Below, one piece after another: positions 50,323 through 59,303 of a stretch of 64,000 bases of DNA. The notes under the pieces were generated by a model, which worked only from the letters and a program-made list of their open reading frames with translations, did not search any database and was not told the DNA's origin. How positions within the stretch are numbered: position 1 is the stretch's first letter; every line of letters starts with the position of its first letter. A program made the position numbers and the translations under genes. Source of the DNA: an uncultured Granulosicoccaceae bacterium (lineage in GTDB: Bacteria; Pseudomonadota; Gammaproteobacteria; Granulosicoccales; Granulosicoccaceae); assembly GCA_937930305.1 (NCBI GenBank), contig CALGLE010000004.1:92920-156919 (forward strand), read 5' to 3'.

Positions 50323-50754
50323 ATCAATCCTGCAGACGCGGCTTTGCCGCCGCACATCGATATTAAAACCACGCAGCCAGCGATGCGTACCATCGCCATG
50401 CCGTCAGACACCAACCCCAATGGCGATATCTTTGGTGGCTGGATACTGGCGCAAATGGATTTAGCCGGTGGCTCGCATGCGTTTCGTGAAGCCCAAGGTC
50501 GAGTGGCCACGGTGGCTATCACCGGCATGCAATTTCATAAGCCTGTCAATGTGGGTGATGAAGTGAGCTGCTATTGCGTTACCGAACGCATCGGTAACAC
50601 CTCCGTTGCGGTGCACGTTGAAGCTTGGGTGCGGCGAGGCCGTCGTAACGTCTCCGATGAAATGGTGACCGAAGGTTTGTTCACCTTTGTGGCTTTGGAT
50701 GATGCAGGTGACCCCCGAACAGTTAAAGAAGACGAGAGTGGTAAAGCAACATGA
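50323..50754 (+). CDS. YciA-like acyl-CoA thioesterase
   Basis: Single hotdog-domain thioesterase; the YciA motif is RTIAMPSDTNPNGDIFGGWI with the catalytic Asp in AQMDLAGG. No ATG or GTG lies between the in-frame TAA at 50281 and the domain. Candidates are TTG at 50344 (136 aa, no ribosome site) and ATC at 50323 (143 aa), which has GGAG at 50312-50315 and a 7-nt spacer. I list the longer form. An ATG at 50383 would cut into the first strand. It probably recycles CoA by hydrolysing the esters made by neighbouring ligases. The stop overlaps the next start (ATGA). Confidence 0.8.
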   Translation: MNPADAALPPHIDIKTTQPAMRTIAMPSDTNPNGDIFGGWILAQMDLAGGSHAFREAQGRVATVAITGMQFHKPVNVGDEVSCYCVTERIGNTSVAVHVEAWVRRGRRNVSDEMVTEGLFTFVALDDAGDPRTVKEDESGKAT

Positions 50755-52760
50755 GTGAGGTGTTATGGAGCCCCAGTCACACGCAAATCGCAGCCAGTGC
50801 TGTGACACAGTTTGGTGAACGGGTAAACCAACGTCATCAAAAGAACATAAGCTGTGTGTCGGATTTGCATGCTTGGTCAGTAGCGGAACCCGTTGATTTT
50901 TGGCTGCAACTCATCGAGTTTGGTGATATTGAGTTCGGACAAGCACCGAGCGCGCCTTATTTAAACAATCCGGACGCCATGCCCGGTGCCCAATGGTTTC
51001 CAAATTCCACTCTAAACTTTACTTGGAACCTATTAAAGTATGACGCAGCGCCCGAGGCCGATGCCTTGGTATTTCGTGGTGAGAGTGGGGCGACAGGTAC
51101 GCGGCGAATTAGCTGGCAACAGCTTCGAGCCCAGGTTCTGCAATTGGCTCGTTGGATGCAGCAACAGGGTATTGAACGTGGCGATCGAGTCGCCGGCTTT
51201 GTTCCCAATACGCCAGAAGCGATCATCGCCATGTTGGCTACGGCGGCAGTCGGGGCGGTTTGGTCATCTTGTTCACCCGATTTTGGTTTTAACGGTGTTC
51301 TCGATCGTTTCGGACAAATTAAGCCCAAGATGCTGTTCACAGCCGATGGCTATTTCTACAACGGCAAAGCGCACGATTCCTTATCCGTGGTTGATCAACT
51401 GGCGTCCGCGATGCCCGATGTTGAACAAGTCATCGTGATGGATTATTTGCAACCTGCTGAAGATCGAGCCAGTACCTTACCAAGCGGTCGTCCCGTGGTG
51501 GCTTTAACCGGAATTTTAACTGGCCAAGAAACCTTAAGTGATGCCGATCAACTCGCAGAGCTTAAATCCCTATGTGTGCCAACACCGTTTGATCACCCCT
51601 TGTTCATCATGTTCAGTTCAGGCACAACTGGCAAACCCAAGTGCATTGTGCACGGGGTGGGCGGGAGCTTATTGCAACATGTCAAAGAGCATCGTTTGCA
51701 TGTGGATGCGCAAGCGGGCGAAAAGTTGTTCTTCTTCACCACTTGCGGTTGGATGATGTGGAATTGGTTGGTGACGGCCTTAGCCTCTGGGGTCACCCTG
51801 ATGTTGTACGACGGCTCACCGTTCTACCCAGATGGAAATACCTTATTTAACTTCGCGCAAGACGAACAATTTAATCACTTTGGCACATCCGCAAAGTTTA
51901 TTGACGCCTGTAAAAAAGCGAATATCTCGCCCAAGCATACACACAAGCTGCCGGCGCTTCGCAGTGTGTTGTCCACAGGTTCCCCACTGGTTCCTGAAAG
52001 TTTTGACTATGTATACGAGCACATCAGTGCTTCTGTGTGTTTGTCGTCGATGTCTGGTGGCACCGACATACTGTCGTGCTTTGCCTTGGGGTGTCCTGCC
52101 TTACCTGTGGTGAAAGGTGAACTGCAATGTTTGGGCTTGGGCATGGACGTACAAGTGTTTGATGACAACGGAGAACGCAGCCCCACCATGAATAAAGGTG
52201 AGTTAGTCTGTGTTGCACCCTTTCCCTGCATGCCATTGGGCTTTTGGGGGGACGATGACGGGTCACGCTATCACAGTGCTTACTTTGATCGGTTCGACAA
52301 CGTGTGGTGCCATGGAGATTATGTTGCGGTAACCGATTCAGGTGGACTCGTGATATACGGCCGATCGGATGCGGTATTAAATCCGGGCGGTGTCAGAATC
52401 GGTACGGCTGAAATATATCGCCAAGTGGAACAATTTGAGGAAGTGGCTGAAGCGCTCGTTATTGGTCAACAGTGGAATGATGATGTGCGCGTGGTGCTAT
52501 TTGCTCGTATGCAACCTGGTCACGAATTAGATGAGGCTTTGATTCAGTCAATTTGTCAGCACATCAGAAAAGAGTGTACGCCGCGGCATGTGCCGTCTAA
52601 AGTTATTGCTGTGAAAGACATCCCAAGAACTCGAAGTGGAAAAATCGTGGAGTTAGCGGTGAGAAAAGTGGTGCATGGAGAGGCTGTGGACAATGTCGAA
52701 GCATTGATGAACCCGGATGCGCTTGAACTGTTCAAGCAGCTGCCCGAGTTGCAGAGCTAG
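50751..52760 (+). CDS. acetoacetyl-CoA synthetase
   Basis: 669-residue ANL enzyme that makes acetoacetyl-CoA from acetoacetate, ATP and CoA. The N-terminal ACAS-type region has HAWSVAEPVDFWLQL and PGAQWFPNSTLNFTWNLL. Then come IMFSSGTTGKPKCIVHG, the long FFFTTCGWMMWNWLVTALAS insert typical of this family, and SMSGGTDILSCF. The catalytic lysine motif is PRTRSGKIVELAVRKVVHGE. It is coupled by ATGA to the thioesterase gene. It closes the ligase/transporter operon and suggests a pathway ending in acetoacetate, or use of ketone bodies. Confidence 0.9.
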   Translation: MSEVLWSPSHTQIAASAVTQFGERVNQRHQKNISCVSDLHAWSVAEPVDFWLQLIEFGDIEFGQAPSAPYLNNPDAMPGAQWFPNSTLNFTWNLLKYDAAPEADALVFRGESGATGTRRISWQQLRAQVLQLARWMQQQGIERGDRVAGFVPNTPEAIIAMLATAAVGAVWSSCSPDFGFNGVLDRFGQIKPKMLFTADGYFYNGKAHDSLSVVDQLASAMPDVEQVIVMDYLQPAEDRASTLPSGRPVVALTGILTGQETLSDADQLAELKSLCVPTPFDHPLFIMFSSGTTGKPKCIVHGVGGSLLQHVKEHRLHVDAQAGEKLFFFTTCGWMMWNWLVTALASGVTLMLYDGSPFYPDGNTLFNFAQDEQFNHFGTSAKFIDACKKANISPKHTHKLPALRSVLSTGSPLVPESFDYVYEHISASVCLSSMSGGTDILSCFALGCPALPVVKGELQCLGLGMDVQVFDDNGERSPTMNKGELVCVAPFPCMPLGFWGDDDGSRYHSAYFDRFDNVWCHGDYVAVTDSGGLVIYGRSDAVLNPGGVRIGTAEIYRQVEQFEEVAEALVIGQQWNDDVRVVLFARMQPGHELDEALIQSICQHIRKECTPRHVPSKVIAVKDIPRTRSGKIVELAVRKVVHGEAVDNVEALMNPDALELFKQLPELQS

Positions 52761-52767
52761 TGCTTGT

Positions 52768-53334
52768 ATGAGTGCGCGAAACCCAAACGGTCTGCCATCG
52801 TCCATTGATGATTTGATTGAGCATTGGGGTAGTCTGACGTTGCCGCCGGTGGATCAGTGGCATCCCACGCAGTCGCGCAGCATTGACATGCGCATCCTAA
52901 AAAACGGTGACTGGTTGTATCAGGGTACGCCCATTTTGAGACCACGCTTGGTGCAACTGTTTGCCAGTGTATTGCGCGTTGAAGAAGATGGCACCACGTG
53001 GCTAGTCACACCCGTTGAAAAACTGTGCATTGAGGTGGAAGATGCGCACTTTCAAGCGGTGCTGATGAATGTTGAACAAATGCATCAACAACCCGCGCTG
53101 GTATTTACCACGAACATCGGTGAACGGGTAACTGCCGATTCGCAACACCGTATCGACGTGCAATACCCACACGAGGATGGATCCCCCGAACCTTATTTGC
53201 ATGTGGGCCGTGGGCTTGTTGCAAGAATAACGCGCTCGGTGTTTATCGATTTGGCCGAACGGGCTGAAATTCGTGATGCTGTGGCCGGTGTGCTTAGCTG
53301 CGGTATTTTTATGCCGCTCGGTCCAGCTGAATGA
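52768..53334 (+). CDS. DUF1285 protein
   Basis: 188 residues. It matches DUF1285 by LTLPPVDQWHPTQSRSIDMR, ILKNGDWLYQGTPILRPRLV, LFASVLRVEEDGTTWLVTPV and EKLCIEVEDAHF. The fold is two small beta domains; function is unknown in general. It starts 7 bp after the acetoacetyl-CoA synthetase stop and its stop overlaps ccmA (ATGA), so it bridges the two operons. Confidence 0.8.
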   Translation: MSARNPNGLPSSIDDLIEHWGSLTLPPVDQWHPTQSRSIDMRILKNGDWLYQGTPILRPRLVQLFASVLRVEEDGTTWLVTPVEKLCIEVEDAHFQAVLMNVEQMHQQPALVFTTNIGERVTADSQHRIDVQYPHEDGSPEPYLHVGRGLVARITRSVFIDLAERAEIRDAVAGVLSCGIFMPLGPAE

Positions 53335-53978
53335 CTGAAGGCGCACTGCTTCAAGCGAACGACATCATCACTTGGCGTGGTGAAACCTGCGTACTTGATG
53401 GCGTGTCCCTTAACGTAAGCCATGGTGATGTGGTTCAAATTGTCGGCCCTAATGGCAGCGGTAAAACCACGTTACTTCGAACTCTGGCGGGTTTAGCATT
53501 AGCGGATGAGGGCGAGGTTTACTGGCAAGGTGCCGCCTTGCACACCTTACGAGCCGAATTTCAAAATGAATTGCTCTACTTGGGTCATAAGCCAGGCATT
53601 TCCGGTGTGCTCACACCGGAGCAAAATTTAGCCGCCTTTCTACAACTGCGACACGCGGTGCCCGATCAAAACGCCTTGCTTGAAGCGTTACACGCCTTAG
53701 GTTTGGGTGAGCGTTTAGCATTGCCCTGCCGTTGGCTATCGGCCGGTCAACAAAGACGAGTCGCTTTAGCTCGGCTTGCATTGGAACCTGTCACGCTATG
53801 GATTTTGGATGAACCACTTAACGCTTTGGATGTGAATGGTGTGGAATGGGTGGTGAGTCAAATCGAAACTCATGCGGCTAACGGGGGTGCGGTGGTTTTC
53901 ACAACGCACCAAACTATGCCGTTCAATACTGTGCAACCGATCCGCTTTAAGTTAAGTGATGCGGTTCTAGGCTCGTGA
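53331..53978 (+). CDS. ccmA: heme exporter ATP-binding protein CcmA
   Basis: 215-residue ABC ATPase of the cytochrome c maturation system I. Walker A GPNGSGKT is at 39-46, signature LSAGQQRRVALARL, Walker B LWILDEPLNALD. With CcmB it drives release of holo-CcmE from the CcmCD complex. First gene of ccmABCDEFGH; overlaps DUF1285 and ccmB by 4 nt each. Confidence 0.95.
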   Translation: MTEGALLQANDIITWRGETCVLDGVSLNVSHGDVVQIVGPNGSGKTTLLRTLAGLALADEGEVYWQGAALHTLRAEFQNELLYLGHKPGISGVLTPEQNLAAFLQLRHAVPDQNALLEALHALGLGERLALPCRWLSAGQQRRVALARLALEPVTLWILDEPLNALDVNGVEWVVSQIETHAANGGAVVFTTHQTMPFNTVQPIRFKLSDAVLGS

Positions 53979-54670
53979 AAGCGAATACGGAATTGTTTCG
54001 TGTGTTCAGCACGGTGCTGCGTCGCGAAATGCGCGTGTCGTTTGCCTCTTGGGGCGAAGGCTTAAACCCCTTATTGTTTTTTGTCATGGTAGTCACGCTT
54101 TTTCCACTGGGTGTGGGCCCGGAAGCGAAGCAACTTGCCGCCATCGCCCCTGGGGTGATTTGGGTGTGCGCACTACTGGCTATGTTGATGTCGTTGGATG
54201 GCTTATTTGCCTCCGATCATCGAGACGGCACCTTGGAACAATGGGTGTTATCTGGGCAACCCTTATCGCTCATCGCTTTAGCAAAAGTGTGCTCACATTG
54301 GCTGCGCACCGGCTTGCCATTGGTTTTGATGTCGCCATTGCTTGGGGTGCTGATGAATTTGCCGGCCGCTACCTTGTCAACCCTTGCAATCAGTTTGTTG
54401 CTGGGAACGTTCATATTAAGCTTGGTCGGCGCGATCGGCGCTGCGCTCACACTAACTGTTAAGCAGGGCGGTGTCTTGCTGGCTTTGTTGGTTTTGCCGC
54501 TATCCGTTCCGGTGCTCATTTTTGGCGCAGGCGCTGTGCAAGCGGTGGCGGAACAACGCAGTGCCCTAGGGCAGCTTTCTTTGCTGGCCGCCGGTGTCAT
54601 GGCCGCCTTGGCTCTTGCCCCTATCGGGATTGCGGCGGCCTTACGAGTTGGCGTGGCTTCAGGCGATTGA
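53975..54670 (+). CDS. ccmB: heme exporter permease CcmB
   Basis: 231 residues with six hydrophobic segments. FVMVVTLFPLGVGPE, SLDGLFASDHRDGTLEQWVL and LLVLPLSVPVLIFGAGAV are typical. GTG start overlaps the ccmA stop (GTGA). It forms the membrane part of the CcmAB transporter. Confidence 0.95.
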   Translation: MKANTELFRVFSTVLRREMRVSFASWGEGLNPLLFFVMVVTLFPLGVGPEAKQLAAIAPGVIWVCALLAMLMSLDGLFASDHRDGTLEQWVLSGQPLSLIALAKVCSHWLRTGLPLVLMSPLLGVLMNLPAATLSTLAISLLLGTFILSLVGAIGAALTLTVKQGGVLLALLVLPLSVPVLIFGAGAVQAVAEQRSALGQLSLLAAGVMAALALAPIGIAAALRVGVASGD

Positions 54671-54726
54671 ACCGTTCTGGCTGCTAAACTGTCAGTAGAT
54701 AAAACTCAGCGATTACCCACCTGCGC

Positions 54727-55470
54727 ATGTTCAAATGGATTCACAAATTTGGTTCACCACCGTTTGTATACGGTGTGTCCAAAGCCATTAGCCCTTGGAT
54801 CGGCGTGGCTAGCTTGATTCTGTTCGCCTGGGGTCTTTACATGGGCCTGGTAAAAGCCCCACCCGATTACGAGCAGGGCGAGGTGTATCGCATCATCTAT
54901 GTGCATGTGCCCGCGGCCTGGATGTCGATGTTCGTTTATGTGGTTATGGCCATATCGAGCGCGATATTCATTATTTGGCGGCTAAAGCTGGCCGATGTTG
55001 TGGCCGAGTCCTCTGCGCTCATTGGCGCCTCTTTCACCTTCTTGGCCCTGGTCACAGGTTCCATTTGGGGGCGTCCAACGTGGGGTACCTGGTGGGAGTG
55101 GGATGCCCGCCTAACGTCTGAATTGGTGCTGTTATTCCTTTACTTGGGGTATATGGCTTTAAGAGCGGCCATTGAGCACCCGCAAAGCGCAGCTCGGGCT
55201 GCGGCCATCTTGGCCATTGTGGGCGTCATCAACATTCCCATCATCCATTTCTCTGTGGAATGGTGGAATTCGTTACATCAACCCGCCACCATTACCCGAG
55301 CCGATGGCCCTAAAATGCATATCAGTATGCTGATTCCCCTATTCATTATGCTGGGGGCCTTTCAGCTGTACTACTTCCACCATTTGTTGGTAAAAATGCG
55401 TGCTGGCATGTTGATGAGGGATCGTCGTGCCCGCTGGGTGTCTGAGCGAGTTGAGGGTGGGAGATTGTGA
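54727..55470 (+). CDS. ccmC: heme lyase-type membrane protein CcmC
   Basis: 247 residues with six membrane segments. The periplasmic WWD heme-handling motif is WGTWWEWD at 119-126. The flanking histidines are H60 (YVHVPAAW) and one in SLHQPATITR. It loads heme onto CcmE. A 56-bp gap separates it from ccmB. Confidence 0.96.
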   Translation: MFKWIHKFGSPPFVYGVSKAISPWIGVASLILFAWGLYMGLVKAPPDYEQGEVYRIIYVHVPAAWMSMFVYVVMAISSAIFIIWRLKLADVVAESSALIGASFTFLALVTGSIWGRPTWGTWWEWDARLTSELVLLFLYLGYMALRAAIEHPQSAARAAAILAIVGVINIPIIHFSVEWWNSLHQPATITRADGPKMHISMLIPLFIMLGAFQLYYFHHLLVKMRAGMLMRDRRARWVSERVEGGRL

Positions 55471-55634
55471 GCGTGGCCGAATGGTTCTCAATGGGTGGGC
55501 GAGGGGCCTATGTTTGGTCCGCCTATTTTATTACTGCGATGGTACTAATCGTGAATTGGTTATGGTTACGATACCAAATCAATCAAGCAAAGCTGCAATC
55601 CAAACGGCTCGCAAAATCTAATAAACCATCATGA
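55467..55634 (+). CDS. ccmD: CcmD, small membrane protein of cytochrome c maturation
   Basis: A 55-residue single-pass protein. It starts at a GTG overlapping the ccmC stop (GTGA) and ends in a TGA overlapping the ccmE ATG. The sequence has the CcmD pattern: MGGRGAYVWSAYFITAMVL, one helix (about 15-33), then a basic cytoplasmic tail (KLQSKRLAKSNK). It stabilises the CcmC-CcmE complex and helps release holo-CcmE. A second GTG two codons later is equally possible. Confidence 0.9.
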   Translation: MSVAEWFSMGGRGAYVWSAYFITAMVLIVNWLWLRYQINQAKLQSKRLAKSNKPS

Positions 55635-56107
55635 CACCGAAACGTAAACAACGACTTATTCTTGTGAGCCTCATGTTGTTTGGCTGTGCAGCGGCCGTAG
55701 GCCTAATTATTACCGCCTTTAAACAAAACTTAGAACACTTCCACTCACCCGCTGATGTGGTGGCAGGAGCGGTATCGCCGGGTACTCGATTCCGACTCGG
55801 TGGTATGGTCGTGGATGGCTCAGTGGTTCGCGCCACAGATAGCGTGAATGTGCAATTTGATTTAACGGACAATCGAGACGTGGTTACCGTGCAGTTCGAT
55901 GACATCCTGCCCGATCTATTTCGTGAGGGGCAGGGCATTGTTGCCAAAGGCCAGCTAAACAACGACGGTGATTTTGTTGCCAGTGAAGTGTTGGCGAAGC
56001 ACGATGAAAATTACATGCCTCCGGAAGTGGCGGCTGCGCTTGAAAAAGCGGGTCAAATGCCTTCCACCGCCGCTACATTTGGTAGCAAAACCTTGGTAGA
56101 TCCATGA
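55631..56107 (+). CDS. ccmE: heme chaperone CcmE
   Basis: 158 residues: an N-terminal anchor (about 9-29), then the periplasmic OB-like beta-barrel (RFRLGGMVVDGSV, LPDLFREGQGIVAKG). The heme-attachment His is H124 in KHDENYMPPEV, with Y128 as the expected axial ligand. ATG overlaps the ccmD stop. Confidence 0.96.
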   Translation: MTPKRKQRLILVSLMLFGCAAAVGLIITAFKQNLEHFHSPADVVAGAVSPGTRFRLGGMVVDGSVVRATDSVNVQFDLTDNRDVVTVQFDDILPDLFREGQGIVAKGQLNNDGDFVASEVLAKHDENYMPPEVAAALEKAGQMPSTAATFGSKTLVDP

Positions 56108-58101
56108 TTCCAGAGCTGGGCTTATTCGCGTTGATCTTATCGTTAGTGGCAGCACTCGCGTTATCCATCATGCCCATGGTGGGTTCCTACACTCGTGATG
56201 TCAGTTGGATGTCGGTGGCGCGCCCTGCGGCATTGCTGCATTTTTTGTTTCTGACTATTGCTTACTTGGCTCTTACCATGAGCTTTGTGAATAACGACTT
56301 CAGTGTCAGCTACGTTGCCGAGACCTCTAATCGGCAACTGCCATTGATGTATCGAATCTCTGGCGTTTGGGGTGGCCATGAAGGCTCGATACTGTTTTGG
56401 GCGTTCATACTGGCGGTTTGGACTGGTGCTGTCGCGCAGTTCAGTCGACATATGCCGTTGTTGTTGGTGTCGCGTGTTCTGTCTGTGCTGGGTATGGTGA
56501 GCGTCGGTTTCTTACTATTTACCTTGTTAACGTCTAACCCGTTCTTACGGCAGTTTCCCGTGCCGCTCGATGGCGCATCGCTTAACCCGTTGTTACAAGA
56601 TCCTGGCATGGCGTTTCACCCGCCTATGTTGTACATGGGGTACGTCGGATTTGCAGTCGCGTTTGCCTTCGCCGTCGCCGCTTTACTCGGTGGCCAACTC
56701 GATTCTGCCACCTTGCGATGGATGCGGCCCTGGACGAATCTAGCGTGGATGTTTCTGACCTTGGGCATTGCACTGGGCAGCTATTGGGCCTACTACGAGC
56801 TCGGCTGGGGTGGCTGGTGGTTCTGGGACCCTGTTGAAAACGCGTCGTTTATGCCGTGGTTAGTTGGCACCGCGTTAATACATTCTTTGGCAGCGTCTGA
56901 AAAACGCGGCGTATTCAAAGCCTGGACGGTTTTATTGGCTGTGCTCGCCTTCTCATTAAGTTTGTTGGGCACTTTCTTAGTACGGTCTGGGGTCTTAACC
57001 TCGGTGCATTCGTTTTCGAATGATCCGGCGCGTGGGATGTTCATTTTGTTGTTTCTGTTTATTGTCGTTGGCGGCTCGCTGGCGCTGTACGCACTGCGTG
57101 CGCATCGATTGAAGAGCACCGCTGGATTCGAACTCTTGTCTCGTGAATCGGGAATTTTGCTGAACAACGTTATGATGGTCGTGGCCTGTGCCACGGTACT
57201 GGGCGGAACCTTGTTCCCGTTGTTCTACGATGCGATGGGGTTTGGCACCATGTCAGCGGGTACACCTTACTTTAACTTGGTGTTTGTTCCGTTAATGGTG
57301 CCTGTTATGTTGTGCGCTGGCATCGGCGCTATGTTGAATTGGAAGCGCGATAACTTACGCGATAAGAAGTTATGGTATGTGTTGCTTATGGCGCTCAGCA
57401 TGGTACTGGGCCTGGTCGCTGCACTGCAACTTACCCCGTTTAAAATCAGCGCGGTTGTATCGCTTGCGATCGCCTTCTGGATCATCGGCACGTCTGTGCA
57501 CGGTGTTTACCATCGGGTTCGAAATAAACGCACCAAGCTCGCGTCCATGCTGCACACGCCAGCCAGTTTTTGGGGCATGTTAACCGCGCATTTGGGCTTA
57601 GGTGTTTTCGCTTTAGGGGTGGCCATGACGAGCATTTACACCGAGGAAGAAGCGGTCCGAATGGAACCTGGCGACACCTACACCGTGGCTACCTATGACT
57701 TCACTTTCAATGGGGTGAAAGAATTGGAAGGCCCAAACTATCGCGCTGCGGCTGGCGAATTTTCCATCGAACGTGACGGTAAGCCAGTGGGAGAACTCAC
57801 AGCTGAGAAACGCATTTATAACGTGCGTAGCGATGTGATGACGGAAGCGGGTATCGATGCATCGGTGACGCGAGATTTGTTTGTGGCTATGGGTGAGCCG
57901 CTTGAACAAGGCGCCTGGAGTGTTCGATTACAGGTTAAACCGTTCATTCGCTGGATATGGTTTGGTTGTTTGATGATGGGTATGGGAGGGTTACTTGCGG
58001 CTTGTGATCGACGCTATCGCACCAGTAAAGTGGCTGCGAAGAACACCCAATCAGCGCCTGAGGATGCCGCTGTGCCAGACGGTGCGCCTATAACGCCATG
58101 A
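56104..58101 (+). CDS. ccmF: heme lyase subunit CcmF
   Basis: 665 residues with about 14-15 membrane segments. The WWD motif is GGWWFWDPVENASFMPW (WWFWDP at 238-243). Other hallmarks are GGHEGSILFWAFILAVW, FHPPMLYMGYVGF and the periplasmic domain after 515. It joins heme to apocytochrome c with CcmH/CcmI. It overlaps ccmE and ccmG by 4 nt. Confidence 0.97.
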   Translation: MIPELGLFALILSLVAALALSIMPMVGSYTRDVSWMSVARPAALLHFLFLTIAYLALTMSFVNNDFSVSYVAETSNRQLPLMYRISGVWGGHEGSILFWAFILAVWTGAVAQFSRHMPLLLVSRVLSVLGMVSVGFLLFTLLTSNPFLRQFPVPLDGASLNPLLQDPGMAFHPPMLYMGYVGFAVAFAFAVAALLGGQLDSATLRWMRPWTNLAWMFLTLGIALGSYWAYYELGWGGWWFWDPVENASFMPWLVGTALIHSLAASEKRGVFKAWTVLLAVLAFSLSLLGTFLVRSGVLTSVHSFSNDPARGMFILLFLFIVVGGSLALYALRAHRLKSTAGFELLSRESGILLNNVMMVVACATVLGGTLFPLFYDAMGFGTMSAGTPYFNLVFVPLMVPVMLCAGIGAMLNWKRDNLRDKKLWYVLLMALSMVLGLVAALQLTPFKISAVVSLAIAFWIIGTSVHGVYHRVRNKRTKLASMLHTPASFWGMLTAHLGLGVFALGVAMTSIYTEEEAVRMEPGDTYTVATYDFTFNGVKELEGPNYRAAAGEFSIERDGKPVGELTAEKRIYNVRSDVMTEAGIDASVTRDLFVAMGEPLEQGAWSVRLQVKPFIRWIWFGCLMMGMGGLLAACDRRYRTSKVAAKNTQSAPEDAAVPDGAPITP

Positions 58102-58637
58102 TGCGTTTTTTACCACTCATCCTATTTGTTGTACTAGCCAGTTTTTTAGCGTGGGGGTTGCAACGTGACCCCTCACGCATTGAATCTCCGCTGATTAACC
58201 AAGCTGCGCCAGAATTTTCTCTGCCGGTGTTAGCCCGTAGTGACACGTTCGACAGCACGTCCATGCTTGGCCAAGTTTGGGTTTTGAACGTCTTCGCAAG
58301 TTGGTGTGTGGCCTGTGTCGCAGAGCATCCCTTATTGGTCCAGCTGGCTAAAGACAGTGATGTGCCGTTGGTTGGATTGAATTACCGCGATAAAACCGAT
58401 GACGCTGTGGCCTGGCTTGATCGATTCGGTGATCCGTTTGAAACGGTGGCGGAAGACGCAGCAGGGGGAGTGGGCATAGATTGGGGTGTGTACGGTGTGC
58501 CGGAAACCTTTGTAATCGATGCCGCCGGTCAGGTTAAATACAAACACATTGGCCCCTTAACTGAAGAGTCGATTGCCAGCACGGTGCTGCCATTGTTAAA
58601 GTCCCTGCAGAACAAGGAATCGGTATCGCTTCAATAA
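58098..58637 (+). CDS. ccmG: thiol:disulfide interchange protein CcmG/DsbE
   Basis: 179-residue membrane-anchored thioredoxin-like protein. Anchor at about 3-21, then redox motif WCVAC with C70 and C73 in LNVFASWCVACVAEHP. The cis-proline loop is in VYGVPETFVID. It keeps the apocytochrome CXXCH cysteines reduced. An alternative ATG is one codon in. Confidence 0.95.
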   Translation: MMRFLPLILFVVLASFLAWGLQRDPSRIESPLINQAAPEFSLPVLARSDTFDSTSMLGQVWVLNVFASWCVACVAEHPLLVQLAKDSDVPLVGLNYRDKTDDAVAWLDRFGDPFETVAEDAAGGVGIDWGVYGVPETFVIDAAGQVKYKHIGPLTEESIASTVLPLLKSLQNKESVSLQ

Positions 58638-59116
58638 TGCGCAAAAAAATCACTGTTGGCGGCTTACTGTTGTGCTTAAGTCTTGCGTTTCTGGGGGGCA
58701 ATTCAGGGCTCGCGGCGTCCAAACTTGTCAGCTTCGATACGCCAGAGCAAGAACAGTTGTACAAACTATTGCTGGAAGAATATCGGTGTTTAAAATGTCA
58801 AAACCAAAACCTGGCTGATTCCAACGCCGCCTTGGCTGGCGATTTACGCAATGAGATTCGTGACCAAGTGGTGGCCGGCCGAAATCGTTCGGAAATTAAT
58901 GAATACTTAGTGGCTCGTTACGGCGATTTTGTTTTGTACAAGCCACAACTAAAACCATCGACATACATATTGTGGTTTGGGCCTTTTCTATTATTGATCG
59001 CCGCTGGTTGGTATGCCGTGGGCGTTGCGCGACGCCACCGCACCATCAATAGTTCAACAAACTCAGCGATGGATTCCAGTAAAGCAGATGAGGTGCGTTC
59101 GTTGTTAGATGATTGA
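58637..59116 (+). CDS. ccmH: cytochrome c-type biogenesis protein CcmH
   Basis: 159 residues. Signal peptide/anchor (about 8-27), periplasmic three-helix domain with the redox motif C51-LK-C54 in RCLKCQNQNLADSNA, and a C-terminal membrane helix (about 116-135). It is a stand-alone CcmH without the C-terminal TPR part that E. coli CcmH carries, and no ccmI follows. It ends the ccm operon. Confidence 0.95.
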   Translation: MRKKITVGGLLLCLSLAFLGGNSGLAASKLVSFDTPEQEQLYKLLLEEYRCLKCQNQNLADSNAALAGDLRNEIRDQVVAGRNRSEINEYLVARYGDFVLYKPQLKPSTYILWFGPFLLLIAAGWYAVGVARRHRTINSSTNSAMDSSKADEVRSLLDD

Positions 59117-59232
59117 ACTGGCCGATGTTTTTCAGCTCAAATTGTTAAACATTGGGTCATCCATCGAGATCATCTTTTACTTCTAGAACGCCGTTAAATC
59201 AAGCTATCAGGGCAATTTTCACTAATTTATCG

Positions 59233-59296
59233 TGCATAAAACATGCATCAATTGTCATACATAGTGACATTGAACTCGAAGTAGGTTAACCCCTAC
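59233..59296 (+). promoter_or_regulatory. operator-like repeats upstream of the BoxR-like gene
   Basis: TGCAT (59233-59237) and ATGCA (59243-59247) form an inverted repeat containing two TGCA words. TGTCA (59253-59257) and TGACA (59265-59269) form another, and GTAGG (59281-59285) with CCTAC (59292-59296) a third, right before the start codon. From memory, BzdR/BoxR operators contain TGCA boxes, so autoregulation is plausible. The region 59117-59303 has no ORF. Confidence 0.45.
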
Positions 59297-59303
59297 GTTT
59301 TTG

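Noticed and set aside
56161..57555. Several minus-strand ORFs inside ccmF
   Set aside because: They are shadows of a clearly conserved gene and show no protein-like motifs.
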